NCBI GenBank assembly: GCA_014529385.2
Contig: CM043956.1
Coordinates: forward strand, 67,172,281 to 67,236,280
DNA from: Adiantum capillus-veneris
Taxonomy: Eukaryota; Streptophyta; Polypodiopsida; Polypodiales; Pteridaceae
Direction of reading: 5' to 3'
DNA: 64,000 bases
Notes under the pieces: model-generated
The model's input: the letters and a program-made list of their open reading frames with translations, nothing else
What the model was told of the DNA's origin: nothing
Database searches by the model: none
Program-made: the position numbers and the translations under genes
In this document: positions 34,241 through 46,700 of the stretch, in pieces
How positions within the stretch are numbered: position 1 is the first letter of the stretch
Layout of the letters: each line of letters opens with the position of its first letter

Positions 34241-35668
34241 TGGTGATGGAAAAGTGTGTCTACCATAGAAGATGGCACAAGCAAGCATGTGCAGGTTAGT
34301 AGGTACATGGCAAAGCACTAGAGAAGCTGCAAAGATCCTGGGAAGAAAGGCAATAGCTGATGTGTATGGAGAAGGTGGTTTTACAGACCTAAAGGACACC
34401 AGAGGGGGCCAATTGTGGTGGAAAATGAAGAAGGTTCAAGGTGCAGTTTTTTTACCTGGATATGTAAAGCTTGAAGTGGTGGAGGAGAAGGTCAAGATGG
34501 CTCGTAAAAAATGGAGCCACGGTGTGAGCTTTGAAGTTGGAGATGATTGTACATCCCAGAAGGACGAGGCATGTGGTGTCAGGTAGTCTAAGCCAATTTG
34601 GAGCTATAGATGTATAGTGCTTGATTTATGGATCCTGTCAATGTTTTCCAATCGGCAATCCGAGCCACGATGAGAGAGATATTAGCAGATGAAGGTTTGA
34701 CGGGGTCTAGTTTTGAGGCACTTTCACTGCTTTGGAGAGTGTGTAATTTGGTGATTTTTTAGGCTCAACCAGCTTCTAGATTGTTCTATGTAGCGTATGG
34801 AGTTAATAGGAGGAAATTGCATGTCAAATGGAGTCATGGAGATGAAGATATAGCCGGCTGAAGTTGGATGCTAGTTGATGGCAGTGCTGTACCATGAGGT
34901 TTATCCAGCTTTTGGTTGGCTCGGCTAGAGTGCCTACTAAGTTCAAAAAGGACCCAAGACGGAGAGGTTCATTAGGCAAAATTTGGACTCACAAAGGGGC
35001 CTTCTAAGGAGTTTGACTTCCTCTCTCATGTCCAAAACGGGCGTGTGGTAAAATTTTTACAAATCAACTCTAAACTTGGCGGAGATTTGGCAGTTAGAAT
35101 CTACTCTTCAAGCTCTTTCTATTGATCTATAGCATGCCACGAGATTCTTCATATTTTGAAAGATTCTATTTTTGATTCTCTAAATTCTAGACGGAGTTGT
35201 CACATCACAAGAGAATAAAAAATAGAATCTTTCAATATATGAGGAATCTCATGGCGTGCTATATATCAAGTGAAAGAGCTTGAAGAGTAGATTCTAACTA
35301 TCAAATCCCTGCCAAGTTTAGAGTTGATTTGCAAAAAATTTACCGCACGCCAGTTTTGGACATGAGAGAGGAAGTCAAACTCCTTAGAAGGCCCCTTTGT
35401 GAGTCCAAATTTTGCCTAATGGTTCAAAGCCAGCAAGGAGGGCCACTTGTGTGAATTTACGGCTTGGCAATTGGTTTGATGAGCACCATCTGGCAGGCAG
35501 TGCAAGTTGAGGACAGAAATGGATTTTTTTCAAGTTTTGATGGGGGTTTGGAGACCTTCGGGGCCAATGTCTTGAGGCAGTGCCACATGGAGATGGGCAC
35601 TAAACCCACATGGCGATTTTGGGGTCACAAAAGCATGGTATTTATCCAAGATGGGGCGCCCTCTTGAG
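34241..35668 (+). repeat. 3' LTR of the small element, interrupted
   Basis: About 973 bp of LTR sequence plus a 450-bp insertion at 34971-35420 and its 5-bp target duplication. Substitutions against the 5' LTR are frequent, so the element is not young. Confidence 0.75.
34971..35420. mobile_element. 450-bp fold-back (MITE-like) element with long inverted arms and 5-bp target duplication
   Basis: The first 31 bases (ATTAGGCAAAATTTGGACTC, then ACAAAGGGGCC) are the exact inverted complement of the last 31. The inverted similarity continues for about 200 bp per arm (GAAGTCAAACTCC, AGAGTTGATTTG, AGATTCTAACT, TATCAA and GAAAGATTCTATTTTT blocks), leaving a short spacer with GAGTTGTCACATCACAAGAG. GGTTC flanks both ends (34966-34970 and 35421-35425). 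The host LTR's partner at 32861-32873 shows the site without insertion. No protein is coded. Long arms with a 5-bp duplication do not fit the usual 2, 3, 8 or 9-bp families, so the superfamily is open. Confidence 0.92.
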
Positions 35669-35920
35669 GCATCTAGTAGGCATGGAGAGCTTGTGATTGT
35701 GGTAGCGATGGCGTCAATGTGGTGCTCTACGGGCAATTTGGCAGTTTTGAATAGAGAAGGAGGTGGTGACAGTGTCGGTGTTGGGCAATTCTGTTGGTCG
35801 TGGTCGGTTACATTGTTTGGATGAATTGTTGACATGGCGAACGATGAGGCCCTATTCACAGGCCCTAAGGACCCAAAAGTTTTTTGAAGGAGAATGGGTG
35901 AGCAACGATGGCACCATCGT

Positions 35921-36893
35921 TGTCGTGCAGCTCCACTGCCATGTAGAGAAAAAGAGCAGAGAAATGCAAGCTAAGCTTCTTTGAAGCCTACACATTTAAT
36001 GGTCAATGATCATGGCTTGTTAATAGGCCAAGTTTAATGATTAATGTATGCCAGATGCGGCTTAAAAGGGCAAACAGATACCTTAATGATGCCAAAAATG
36101 ATTTTGCACTTCTCATAAAGTACAAAAAGTGCTTGAAGAGCTTTGTGTTCGGAATATGATCTCTTGGATGCTTGGCAATGCGGTGCCTGGCAATGCGGTG
36201 CCTGGCAATGCTTTGCCAATATGAGTTCCTAATGTGGTGCCCATCTTGGCCTGCAAGCATTAATTAAGTACAACAAAGAAGAACCGTTGATTGCAGGACG
36301 GTTTCAAAGTGTAGCCTCCATGGATGAGGCTGCCCCTAGTGTAGCACGATAGTTTGTTGTTGCAGGTTTGAAGTAATTCTTATAATGCTTAAGGTTGTGT
36401 TCCTCTTGTTGGTTGAACTTAGTAGTTGGTGCCCATTAAGGCCGGCCGCCCAGGGAGCTAAGCCAAAAGCCGCCCTAAGTAGTGTGGCCATCCACTAAGT
36501 CAAAAGAGAGGATTTTTTTAAAACCTAATGTGAAGGGGAAGAAAGGAGATGATGGACGGCAGCGAACAGAGGAGGAAGCGGGGAAGGTATGCTCGCGCAG
36601 GCCGCAGGGGCGCTTAGACGAGAGTGGCCATGAGTCGAATGTTGGTCAGCTCGCCGAGGTGCAGAATTTTGGTGTCAAAGGCGGCTATTTCGGCGCTTCT
36701 TGCAGAACTCGTCTCCCACGTCATAGCCGTCGTTCATGTGCCACATCATTAGTGCCGGTGCTACTGTTAAGGGAATAGGCAAGCTATTAATAGCCTCGGT
36801 TTTTTTTTGCATGGGAGGACTCGAAGAGAAGCAAAGAGCAAGGAATCAACGAAGGGTGCAGGGAGGTATAGAACGACGTCGAGGGAGGAGAGA

Positions 36894-36969
<76 letters not shown>

Positions 36970-37305
36970 ATACGCAATCCAAGCCAAGAAAGGGGAACCA
37001 AGGGTTTACTTTGGCATGTGCGTGGGGAAGAAAACGAGCTTGAGGAAGCAAGGAATCAAGGAGGGCAAGGCAATTAACGAGGAGCTTTCAATGAAGGGGA
37101 AGGCAAGGCTCTCCCTCGCTCTCGTCCTCGAGGCAATCAAGATTTCCTCTCTTTCTCTCGAGCTAGTTCTCGGCAAGCAATCAAGGGGAGAAGAAGAAGG
37201 CGGGTATCCAAAGAGAAGAGAAACTAACTCAAGCTCTTTCTCGCTCTCTCTCATCCTTGAATAGCAAAGGAGGAAGAGAGAAGAGAGAAGTGAAGGGACT
37301 CAACG
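35921..37305 (+). repeat. 5' LTR of the large element (right edge is a minimum)
   Basis: Starts TGTCGTGCAG. It contains three tandem 15-bp units (TGGCAATGCGGTGCC, 36173-36217), a (TC)n tract and the AGGAGCTTTCAA / CTCTCGTCCTCGAGGCAA blocks. Alignment with the right copy is lost after 37305. Confidence 0.8.
36898..36966. repeat. (TC)n microsatellite in the left LTR
   Basis: Pure TC over about 69 bp. Serine/leucine and arginine/glutamate frames through it are artefacts. Confidence 0.97.
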
Positions 37306-38082
37306 AGTGGGGCATAACAAAGAGGAAATGCAAGGTCGGGAGGGCAAGGAGGTGATGGAGTAGGAAGCTACAACGAGAATCTCTCTCTCGATTTTGAGGG
37401 AATGAAAGAAGCAAGGCTTAACCAAGGCAAAGCTCTCTCAAACTCTCTTTCGATCTCGTTCTCGAAGCTAAGCAAAGGAGATCTTGGACGACTATAAACC
37501 TCTAAGCTATCAGGGGGAGTTTGGCAGATTCTTTAAGGGAAAGTGGAGTAAAATTGAGGATCTGCAAAGGAGGTGAAGAACGAGAAAGATGGGGGGATTT
37601 TGGCAAATCTCTCTCAATCTTTGTTTCCATTAAGCATAAAAAGGACAACAGAGGCGATCAGAGAATTCTACATAGAGATAGTTTGCAGAGAATTTGGCAA
37701 TAATTGAAGCATAAAGATTGAGGCAGTGAGCAGAATTAGGTAAATGAGGCAGATAAAGCGACATAAGAAGATTTCTATCACAGTCATCAACTAAAGATTG
37801 ATTAACATTTTTTTATGTCCGGTGTCATTAACAGCCGAGTTAATACTCTAAAGCGGGAGATTAAACTCTTGGTTAGCAGATGATCCAAGTGACGGCACTG
37901 TTAATAGCCTGCCTTGGCTAAAGATTAAGTTGTACTCAAACATATTAATCAATTAATTGATGATTACGGCGATTGCCAGAGTCAGTTGCATCAATTGTTC
38001 TTGTTCTCTCTCTTTCTCACCTCCAACAGCCAGAGGCACGGTGCCTGCCCGGCTCACGTAGCGAACACATACCCCGACATCT

Positions 38083-39204
38083 TTGGTGAACTCGACGCGA
38101 AAGGAGTCGGGGTGGGAGGTAAAGATGGAGAATTTAGAGCAGATGATGAAGATGATTGCAGAATTAAGTGCAAACGGTTTTGATGATAAATCTACAGTTC
38201 CTGATTTAAAAAAAATGCTTCAATTGGTTCAAGGATCTCTTCTTGAAATAGAGAGCGTAAAGAAGAAAAATCAGATGGATGAAGCATTGGATGCAGCTTT
38301 AGATGCAGTATACGACGAGAGACGACTCTTTGATGGATACAATCTAGAGGGCTACCTAGAGTGCTATGAGCTAGAGACCAAGGTAAGAGGGATACCAGAA
38401 GAGTTGATGATTAAATCTTTTGAGTAGTTAGTGAGTTCATATGTGAAGGAGCAGATTTAAGAAGTTACGAAAGCTTGCAATGATGACTGGGAGTATTTCA
38501 AAGAGGCTATTGTGCAAGCACATTATGAGGAGTATGAAATCTATCAAGAACAAAGTTCAATTCTACCGGACTACGCAGACATCCAAGGATAAGTACGATC
38601 AAAGTTAGAAGCTGTGATTGATGAGTTTATTGTACAGGATGCTACCTTCTTACAGGCTAATGATGAAGACATAGTCAAAGATGTGTATGAGAAGTTGGGG
38701 TTTGCAGATGCCTTGCATGAAGTAGAAGTCCTTGACGGTGAGTCTCTACAGCCTCAAAATACGTAGGGTGAATTTTTCAAAGAACGTGTACCTGTAGTAT
38801 AGGAAGAAAAGAAATCATGGGATCAAGACAATGAATTGGCTAAAGCTTAGGAAGATGTGCAGGTGAATGAGTGCAGCCATATTCAGGTAGACATGCAGGA
38901 AGATTCAGTTATAGCTGATACTTTTTCTAGTGAACCAGAATTAGAGAAAAACTTTTCTGGTACAGATTCTACCATAGAGGTGATTGAAGATACTGGTGCA
39001 AGTTTTGCCAAAGAGTTGATTAATGATATAGATGTCATAGGTCAAAGCGGGGATGCTGTTGAGAGCAGTAAGACCATGGATTTTGGTATACCAGATTTAC
39101 CAAATTTGGATGTACCAGATTTTGAGGACTTGACTAAGCAAGAGTGTGTACTTGAAGATCTGGAAAATGTTGATTCAGAGGGGGTGCAGACTCCTTCATT
39201 TTGA
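38083..39204 (+). pseudogene. Gag-like protein with six internal stops and no frameshift
   Basis: A single frame holds from 38083 to a TGA at 39202-39204. The first part has ERRLFDGYNLEGYLECYELE and RGIPEELMIKSF, then DDWEYFKEAIVQAHYEEYE, the order expected of a retrotransposon gag domain (a D/G-x-N-[FYL] start, then W-x2-F-K-x2-L/I). An acidic second half has ELEKNFSG and DLPNLDVPDFEDLTK. Internal stops are four TAG and two TAA; with Q codons in their place the frame would be open, which fits C-to-T decay of CAG and CAA. No zinc knuckle is seen. The likely start is either the ATG at 38083 or the one at 38125 (MENLEQMM). Confidence 0.55.
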
Positions 39205-39480
39205 CAAGTTTTTGGGAAGCACAGCTACAAAAGTGGAAAATTGGTCTTGAATGTGATGACAATGAATTAGAGGGGGTGCAGACTCCTTCTTTGAAAAATT
39301 TCTATGACCTAGAGCTAACGATCTGGCAGATTGATCCTGTCTTTTATGATGGTGATTTAGAGGAGGATCAAGCTTCTTCTTTATCAAGAATTTGTGACAC
39401 ATGACTGACACTATGGAAAGATGATTATGAACTTGATGATGCTGATTTAGAGGGAGTGCATAGTGAAGTGCAATCTCTTA
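39178..39480 (+). repeat. Tandem ~90-bp coding repeats
   Basis: Four units can be read across two frames: D-S-E-GVQTPSF, LEGVQTPSLKNFYDLEL, LEEDQASSLSRICDT and LEGVHSEVQSL, each followed by a W-x3-[DG] and D/E-rich end (KWKIGLECDDNE, IWQIDPVFYDGD, LWKDDYELDDAD). GAGGGGGTGCAGACTCCTTC is repeated exactly at 39179 and 39271. Confidence 0.7.
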
Positions 39481-39493
39481 TTGATGAATATAA

Positions 39494-39955
39494 TTGTTTC
39501 ATTGTGCCGATGATACAGATAGGGAAATAGATGAAATTTTCAATGTGCATGCTGAATTTTGTGCTACAAAAGTGCAAAGATATTTGGATAAGGGTTCAAG
39601 ACTTGAAGAGAAGTTTACTGTAGATGCGTTTAGTATGCATGTCATATGTGAAAATCCTCGTTTATTGCAGCAACCTGAGATGTGCAGGATTGAGGAACCT
39701 TCTCAAGCGGTGGACCTAGACCTTATGTTCTTATTGGATGAAGCCTTGGAAGGGTTCTCAAATATAGATGTTAAGGATACCAATCAATCCAGAATCATGC
39801 ATGAGCGAGTTTGTTCAGATTCAGCAGATGATGAACTTATGCAGCTATTAGATGATGCACTACTTGATTTTGAGCCTCTACGAGGTAGAGAATTGTTTCC
39901 AGATGCATATTTTGAGCCTAATGAAGGGGATTTTATCAGAGACTTGATGTATTGA
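39494..39955 (+). pseudogene. Acidic frame continuing the gag-like region
   Basis: One open frame of 153 codons with ADDTDREIDEIFNVHAEFC, LDLMFLLDEALEGFSNID and DELMQLLDDALLDFEPLRG; the last two are related to each other (L-x-L-[LF]-D-[ED]-A-L), so the repeat pattern goes on in this part. It is out of frame with both neighbouring blocks. Family unknown. Confidence 0.4.
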
Positions 39956-40074
39956 GATATGCATAATCGGAATTTCAATACTAGTGAGAGTGAAGGTACA
40001 CTGCCAATGATTTTACCTGTGAGGATGATCGACAATTGGATGAGCCAATTGCAGAGGGGATATGGTAGTATCTG

Positions 40075-40365
40075 ATGCTACCTGATGCTATATGGAATTT
40101 GATGTTACCCTATGATGTAGGGAATTTTCAGCTAGCTTTTGACCCAGGAGGTGACAGATATATGCATGGTCTGGGGCAATTGACTTATATGCCATATGAT
40201 CCAGGCAGTTTGCATGAAGATTTGTGGGTTAATGTATGTTTATGCTATAATGATTGGAAATTCTTGTATATTCCCTATGATCCTGGAGGATGGTGCAAAA
40301 TTTTCAAAGGAATGCTCACAGCGGGGCAATTGATTGGGTTCCCGTTTGATCTCGGGGGCTACTAA
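40075..40365 (+). pseudogene. PYDPGG-repeat reading frame near the 3' end of the element
   Basis: A 96-codon frame with five spaced repeats of the core [PA]-[YF]-D-[PVL]-G-[GNS]: PYDVGN, AFDPGG, PYDPGS, PYDPGG and PFDLGG, each 14-30 residues from the next and often preceded by a hydrophobic residue (MLPYD, LTYMPYD, FLYIPYD, IGFPFD). No cysteine-histidine knuckle and no catalytic motif. The frame ends TAA-like at 40363-40365 (TAA), and a weaker continuation (FEEYQLPVVAGC) follows. I do not recognise the protein; it might be a structural or accessory product of the element. Confidence 0.45.
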
Positions 40366-40946
40366 AGTGCCAGCTATAGATTTGAAGAGTACCAGTTACC
40401 TGTTGTAGCAGGTTGCATGGTACAAGATTTTGTTTTCTAGATCTATGCTAAGTCATAAGAGTTTTTGGTTATGCAGTCAATAAGATTACATGGCTGGCTT
40501 CCAATTGACTTTTTTGAACAATTGCTGAAGTATCTTTACATCTTTTGAGTTGGTTCTGCTACCAGAACTTGAGGTAAAGGACTTGACGGCCATTCCGTGT
40601 GCAGACAGAGTAAGGCATACTTGAGCTTGATAGGGTTCCTTAAAGAGATCTTAATGGTCAAGCCGTGTGCATCATTAACTGGAGCACTTGAGTCTGGCGA
40701 GGTTCACTAAACATGTTTCTCATAATTGGATGCTTTGAAGATACGAAAGATACAGTTCAGAGATTTTTGATGGTGGATAGCTACCTAATGATTAAGCTAG
40801 AACATTGATGATAGGGTATAAGCCTTATTTCATTTTTTATATGTCTACCAGTTACGTGAGTCTGATGATAGGTAAGGAGCTTAAGGTACCTGTAGTAGTA
40901 GATGCATGTTAAAGTGTTGTTGGCACAAACCGGAAGCTGTGCAGGT
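40366..40946. other. 3' untranslated part of the large element
   Basis: No motif. Two related phrases near 40600-40690 (CGTGTGCA, AGTCT/GCATACTTGAG) suggest a diverged internal duplication. Confidence 0.35.
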
Positions 40947-40960
40947 TCAGAGGGGGTGAA
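40947..40960 (+). promoter_or_regulatory. Polypurine tract of the large element
   Basis: CAGAGGGGGTGAA with one T stands directly before the right LTR start TGTCGTG. Confidence 0.6.
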
Positions 40961-42380
<1,420 letters not shown>

Positions 42381-42417
42381 GTGCATACCACTAGGGCTAG
42401 ATCCATGATGACACTCC

Positions 42418-43620
42418 TTATGTAGGTATCGAGTGATGACTTTCATGGTTCCACAATGCACAATGAAAGTGTAAGTCATCACACAATTGACAAATCCCAC
42501 AATGCACAATGCAAGTGTCAGTCATCACACAATTGACAACTCCCACTGCAAATGCACCAACCGCATAAGCAAGATCAGGTCTCGAGACCGAAATGTCAGA
42601 CATGAGAGACCTGAAAGCCAACAAAACATGCACTATGTGTGCTAACCTATCCCTGTCAGAAACCTTAGTGCCATATCCATCCTTGTCAAAAACCACCTAA
42701 ATATGCATCACCATGTCAGCATCCTCTGGCAAAGGCATATTTGCTGAGAATGACTGCAAAATTGAAAAATCAGCACCACTGCAATCACACACATCTATTT
42801 GAAGGACACTATGACCCTCAAACATATCAAATGCATCATAGAACAATGCATCGTTCTCTATCTCAATTGATGTCACCTCAACTGATGATGACTGACTGAC
42901 CAAGTTGTGCATCCCCAGAGTTACCATTGTATGCATGAACGTCACCACAAGACAAATGCACAACGTGCTCTCCATACACCACATCCGCAAAAGAGACACG
43001 TCTCGTCTCTCGCTCCAAACATTGCTGCAAATACAGAGAGACTACACTGCCTTGTGTACCAGAAATATGTAAAGGGTATACCTGACCACTCTTAGCACCT
43101 TTGGCTATCACCAGTAATCCCCTGTGCATCTGAAATGATCCCTCTCCAAGAAGTACACAATGTCCACTACTTTGTAACTGATGCACTAAAATGAAACTTT
43201 TACTGAGTCCTGGTACGTAACCTACATATCGTAGCATAAGCAATGCACTATTAGGTAAAGACATGCATACATCTCTAGCACCCTATATATCATATGTTGA
43301 ACCATCAACAAACTGCACACAACCAAGTCTCCCACTAGAAAAAGAGCAAAACAAATCACGCGGTGGTGTCACGTGACAAACTGTATGCTCGTCTAGTGGA
43401 AAACGTGTAGACAATGTGCTATCCCAAGACACAAAGTAGTATGAAGGAAAGCTAGACTCAAAAGTGGCATGCGCGTCACATGCATACTCTCTAGCATCTG
43501 TCCTCATAGTAGCACCATGAAGCTACCACTTTTACTGGCTCATATGCCTAAAGCAGCAGTGCCTAATACGCTGATCGTGGCCACAATGACAACATGTCAT
43601 GTAAGGGCAGTGGTAATGCG
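42418..43620 (-). pseudogene. Ty1/copia gag-pol fragment with an internal deletion
   Basis: Read on the - strand: a damaged zinc knuckle CCHCGHDQRIRHC near 43580-43620 (histidine of C-x2-C-x4-H-x4-C lost), a protease region where the D-S-G motif has decayed (VSWDSTLSTRF), then GCVQFVDGSTYDI, LRYVGYVPGLSKSFILVHQL and GLLVIAKGAKSGQVYPLHI (gag-pre-integrase region, 43050-43330). About 500 bp later comes SVSRPDLAYAVGAF, which belongs after the reverse transcriptase in intact copia elements. Integrase and reverse transcriptase core are therefore missing. Stops and frame changes are many. Confidence 0.7.
42451..42542. repeat. Two tandem 46-bp units in the copia fragment
   Basis: CCACAATGCACAATG[AC]AAGTG, then CATCACACAATTGACAA, occurs at 42451 and 42497. 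Confidence 0.85.
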
Positions 43621-43710
43621 TGTGCTAGTCTCCACCCAACCGTTCTATCTTATAGCCTCCCCCTAGCGTACACACTGTCCGACCGTGCCAGTGGCCTTGC
43701 CCATAGGACC

Positions 43711-43732
43711 CATGTCCTTACATTACCCCCCG
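43711..43732 (-). promoter_or_regulatory. Polypurine tract and 3' LTR start of the gypsy chromovirus
   Basis: On the - strand GCGGGGGGTAA is followed by TGTAAGGACATGGG, so the LTR should begin at 43722 and run left. Only about 90 bp of it, including a CTATAAG box near 43655, remain before copia-like sequence takes over. Confidence 0.5.
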
Positions 43733-43738
43733 CTTGGA

Positions 43739-46700
43739 GAATCATTTTCGTCCTCGAAAACGAACGTAGGAAAAGGTTTCTTAAGTGCGGAGACATTCTC
43801 CCATGTAGAACCTTCTTCAGGTCTATCTAGCCATTTTACCAACACCTGTCATCTGGCATGATTTCTGGTGAGAAGCTCATGAGAATCCAAAATCTTTTCG
43901 GGCTCATGAGGAATGCTTGGTGGTTCGATAAGGTCAACCAACACACCTGTGTTAATGACATTATCATTCTGTCCTAGCTATTTTCGTAAACGGCTAACAT
44001 GGAAAACATGATGAACTCATGAGTGCTCTGGAAGAGCTAACTTATAGGCCACGTGACCTATACGTTTGAGAATGGTAAACGGTTCACAATAGCGTGGTGA
44101 AAGTTTAGCAACTTTTCCCGTCTTCAGACTTTCTGAATGCTCCGGAACTTTGAGGAAAACATTGTCTCCTTCTTCGAAAGTAGCAAGACATCGATGCTCA
44201 TCTGCGTACTTCTTATATCGATCTTGAGCTTGCTTATCATTCTGTCGAGCAACGCGAAGCATGTCAAAATGGTCTTGGAGAAAATCCTTTGCTTGTTGTA
44301 TCTTATCCTTAGCCAACCCCACCGGAATGGGTGATCTAGGTTCAAATCCATATAAAAGCATAAATGGACTAAACCCTGTAGTCACATGCTTTGAACTATT
44401 ATAAGCAAATTCCAATAGGTAGGTAGTCTTCCCATTTGGTTTGCTTCTTGCTAGCTTATGCTCATAGCATATCCTCTAGCACTTGATTAACTCTTTCTGT
44501 TTGACCATCCAAATCTGGATGATCAGTCGTACTTAGATTAAGCTTAGTTTCCAACTTTTGGAACACAGCTCTCCAGAAGTGATCATCGAACTTTCAATCT
44601 CTACCATGATACTAGTTGAAAGACCATAGATTTTATATATATGCTCTATAAATAGCCGTGCTAATTTCGGTGTCTTAACCGTAGTCTTAGTGGGAATGAA
44701 TCAACCCATCTTTGTGAGACTGTCTACAATTACCCAAATGGCATCATGGCCACGATTTGTAGTAGGTAGTGCTACTACAAAATCCATGGAGATACTCTCC
44801 CACTTACCTTGTGGAATCTCCAAAGGATGTAAAAGGCCACCTACCTTGAGGCGCTCTGCCTTATTAACTTGGCACTGTTGGCAGTTTATTACATACTCTT
44901 GAACATCATGATGTAAGCCCGGCCAATAAAATTGTTGTCGAACTAAGGCATACGTCTTACGGATAACTGGATGACCAGCACTTGGACTATCGTGACACTC
45001 AGATAAGATTTGGCGCCTAGTGTATGAGTCCTTTGGCACACATACTCTATCTTTGTGCAGTAAGTAGCCATCATCACTGAAAAATTCTTCCATCTCTTAA
45101 GCTCTTCTTGAGTAGGGGTGGAGCTCTGTGTGTTGGAGTTTCTATCTGCGCGTGTAGAGACATGTTGATCTGGTTGTTCAGAGACATGTAAGTGTGAGGG
45201 ATCCCTTTTTAAAACTGCACTCCACAGTTTAGCATATGAGTGATCTTGTGCACACTTGCCACATAATGACTCCAAAAATTCACTCTTTAGTTTTGTGAAA
45301 GCAAGTGAATTAATATGAGGCATCCGACTTAGTGCATTTGCTACTACATTATATCGCCCCTTGCAATATTGTAGCTTACAATCATAATCTTGAAGAATTT
45401 CTGCTCATCTAGCTTTACGGCCCTTCAAGTCTGTTTGAGTAGTAAACCATTTGATACTCTCATGGTCAAAAACTACTTGAAACTCGGCACCATATAAATA
45501 GTGTCGCCACTTTCGTAAAGTGTGAATTATGGCATAGAGCTCTCTCTCATAGACACAATAATTCTGTTGAGCTCTATCTAACTTTTTACTTTCAAAGGCT
45601 ATAGGTGTTCCCTCCTAGAGAAGTACCGCACCAATGGCTTTATCACTAGCATCAATCTCTACCACAAACGGCTTAAGTGGGTCAACAATTGCTAGGATGG
45701 GAGCAGTGGCCATAACTACCTTCGGCTATTCAAAACTGCATTTTTTGGCTTCTTCCCAAGAAAAGGTCTTACCTTTTTCTTTAAGTTGATCTGTCATAGG
45801 AATAGTGATTTTGGCATAGTCACGGATATACTGTCAATAAAATCCTAGCATGCCTAAAAATATTTGAAGCTCCTCAACCGTGTTGGGATGTGGCCATCGA
45901 AGAATGGCAGCGACCTTGTCAGTGTCCATCTTGATGCCAGAATAAGAGATCGCATGACTGAGGTAATGTATGTTTTTTCTAAAGAAATTGCACTTGCTTT
46001 TCTTAGCATACAACGCGTGAGCTCGTAGCTGTTCAAACACTAATCGTAAGTGTTCTATGTGTTCATCTTCAGTTTTACTGTAAATGAGAATATCATCAAG
46101 GAAAACCACAACAAATTTTCCAAGATAGGGACGTAAGACACTATCCATGAGTGTCATAAATGTAGCTGGAGCATTGGGGTTAGACCAAAATCAAAAATTT
46201 AAAATGACCGAACCGTGTTCTAAAGGTAGTTTTGGAGATATCTTGCAGTAGCATACGTACCTGGTGGTATCCTGAATGAAGATCTATCTTTGTATAGTAT
46301 CTTGCCCCATGGAGTTGATCAAATAACTCATCCACTCGAGGCAAAGCATACTTGTTCTTGATGGTTATCGCATTTAATCGGCGATAATCTATGCACATGC
46401 GCATAGTACCATCTGTCTTTTTTACCAATAGAATTGGTGATGCCCAAGGCGAAGTGCTAGGTCTAATGAAACCACGAGCGAGGTAGTCAGCCAACTGACT
46501 CTCAACCTCCTTGGCTTCTTTAGCACTCATACGATAAGGTGGTTTACTCACTGGTTTAGTGCCTGGCAAGACATCTATGCCATGCTACACATCGCGTGTA
46601 GGGGGTAAACCTGGTTGTAAATCACTTGAGAACACATCACTATACTCCATGAGTAAGTGAGTCATCTTTCTCCGTGCCAAAGAAGAAAGTAAACTAGAGT

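Larger units (their letters stand above)
32127..35668 (+). mobile_element. Small non-autonomous LTR retrotransposon, right LTR interrupted by a fold-back element
   Basis: Direct repeats 32127-33119 and 34241-35668 flank a 1.1-kb interior. Both start TGGTG and align through GTGTGTC, CCATAGAAGATGG, GACCTAAAGGACACCA, AGTTCAAAAAGGACC and CACAAAAGCATGGTATT to CCCTCTTGAG. The right repeat is longer only because a 450-bp fold-back element sits in it. A polypurine tract precedes the right repeat, which sets the + orientation. The interior codes only for a short acidic frame; no gag knuckle, protease or polymerase. Flanking sequences give no clear target-site duplication. Confidence 0.75.

Noticed and set aside
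32127-35668. Segmental duplication rather than LTRs
   Set aside because: The TGGTG starts, a polypurine tract right before the second copy and a coding interior favour an LTR element, though the missing target duplication leaves some doubt.
36736-37077. Long S-L or R-E repeat frames through the CT tracts, also at 41756-42340 and 55997-56188
   Set aside because: Any frame through (CT)n is open; these contain no conserved sequence and lie in LTRs or free microsatellites.
43469-43830. Frames of 65-78 codons on the + strand
   Set aside because: They lie opposite the copia knuckle and chromovirus LTR and show no motif.
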